Assembly: GCA_900546395.1 (NCBI GenBank)
Contig: URDD01000064.1
Coordinates: 1 to 14,498, forward strand
DNA: 14,498 nt
Origin: an uncultured Bacteroidales bacterium
GTDB lineage: Bacteria > Bacteroidota > Bacteroidia > Bacteroidales > UBA932
Direction: 5' to 3'
Shown here: positions 14,274 to 14,498 of the stretch, one piece after another
Numbering within the stretch: the stretch's first letter is position 1
How the letters are laid out: every line of letters begins with the position of its first letter
Translations under genes and position numbers: made by a program
Notes under the pieces: model-generated
What the model was told of the DNA's origin: nothing
Databases searched by the model: none
What the model saw: only the letters and a program-made list of their open reading frames with translations

Positions 14274-14498
14274 CTAATATTTATTCAGAGGCATTCCGTT
14301 CATTTTCATGCGTACTTTTTTGCGAACCCCGTCAAGAACAGCCTCGTACTCTTCTTTGCCTTCTTCTGACTTTCCTGCTATCAAATCCAGATGTGAAGCT
14401 GCAGCAGTAAGGACTGTATCAATTAGATTTACAATATATTCCATATCCTTTTCCACAAGGCCGCGAGAAGTGACCGCCGGAGTACCGACTCTGATACC
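14274..14498 (-). CDS. glyA: Serine hydroxymethyltransferase, C-terminal 74 residues (N-terminus beyond window)
   Basis: The frame is open from the right window edge to a stop at 14274. It begins GIRVGTPAVTSRGL, the near-invariant C-terminal motif of serine hydroxymethyltransferase (family pattern GIRIGTPAxTTRG), whose arginine lies in the substrate carboxylate-binding region. The rest (DMEYIVNLIDTVL, then KKVRMKMNGMPL near the end) fits the C-terminal helices of the family. The enzyme is PLP-dependent and cytoplasmic, converting serine plus tetrahydrofolate to glycine plus 5,10-methylenetetrahydrofolate. A GTG at 14456 could be mistaken for the start, but the conserved motif lies upstream of it, so the gene continues beyond the window. 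The catalytic lysine is not in the visible part. It converges on the tRNA unit, with a bidirectional terminator between. Confidence 0.92.
   Translation of the reverse strand, partial: GIRVGTPAVTSRGLVEKDMEYIVNLIDTVLTAAASHLDLIAGKSEEGKEEYEAVLDGVRKKVRMKMNGMPLNKY

Noticed and set aside
14274..14456. Stand-alone 60-residue gene starting at the GTG at 14456
   Set aside because: The frame continues upstream with the conserved GIRVGTPAVTSRGL motif of serine hydroxymethyltransferase, so it is the end of a larger gene.

Overview
The window looks like a chromosomal segment of a Bacteroidales (phylum Bacteroidota) bacterium. Three things point there. The promoter sites follow the Bacteroidota pattern (TTTG, about 19 bases, then TANNTTTG) and start codons lack clear Shine-Dalgarno sequences. 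The protein families are typical: a TonB-dependent receptor with a carboxypeptidase-regulatory-like N-terminal domain, an HU-CCDC81-type protein, a DUF4922 domain and a FatA/FatB-type acyl-ACP thioesterase. Base composition is moderate throughout. I see no insertion sequence, phage gene, integrase or CRISPR array, and cannot name a genus from this sequence alone.

Layout, left to right. Bases 1-2340 (minus) hold the N-terminal 780 residues of a TonB-dependent outer-membrane receptor whose C-terminus is off the window; its upstream region (2341-2476) has a -7 element and a cluster of TTAACA-type repeats. Bases 2477-11906 (minus) are a tightly packed run of nine genes with gaps of 20 nt or less or short overlaps. 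In transcription order they are: an aspartate:alanine-exchanger-family (YidE/YbjL/SucE-type) transporter; a YjjP/YjjB (ThrE-like) two-part exporter; a DUF6064-like membrane protein; a Nudix hydrolase; a family 2 glycosyltransferase; a DUF4922-SpoIID fusion protein; and an AmpG-like MFS transporter. An acyl-ACP thioesterase (11974-12750) and a membrane-anchored HU-like protein (12848-13753) lie upstream on the same strand, each with its own likely -7 element.

A 182-base intergenic region then separates the minus-strand genes from a plus-strand tRNA-Asn(GTT), which has a very good promoter, phased A-tracts and a rho-independent terminator. Between the tRNA and the end of glyA (serine hydroxymethyltransferase, only its last 74 residues visible, minus strand) lie 264 bases containing competing hairpins, a palindrome, a possible 31-codon ORF and a strong hairpin terminator that serves glyA.

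Functionally, the long operon has two themes. Its first genes pair two unrelated transporter types that have each been linked to succinate/dicarboxylate export in other bacteria, which would suit a succinate-producing fermenter. Its last genes look like a peptidoglycan-fragment salvage or remodelling module: an AmpG-like importer beside a SpoIID domain fused to a HIT-like nucleotidyltransferase/phosphorylase domain, with no signal peptide, translationally coupled to a glycosyltransferase. That module is the best candidate for an undescribed system here; its function is inference.
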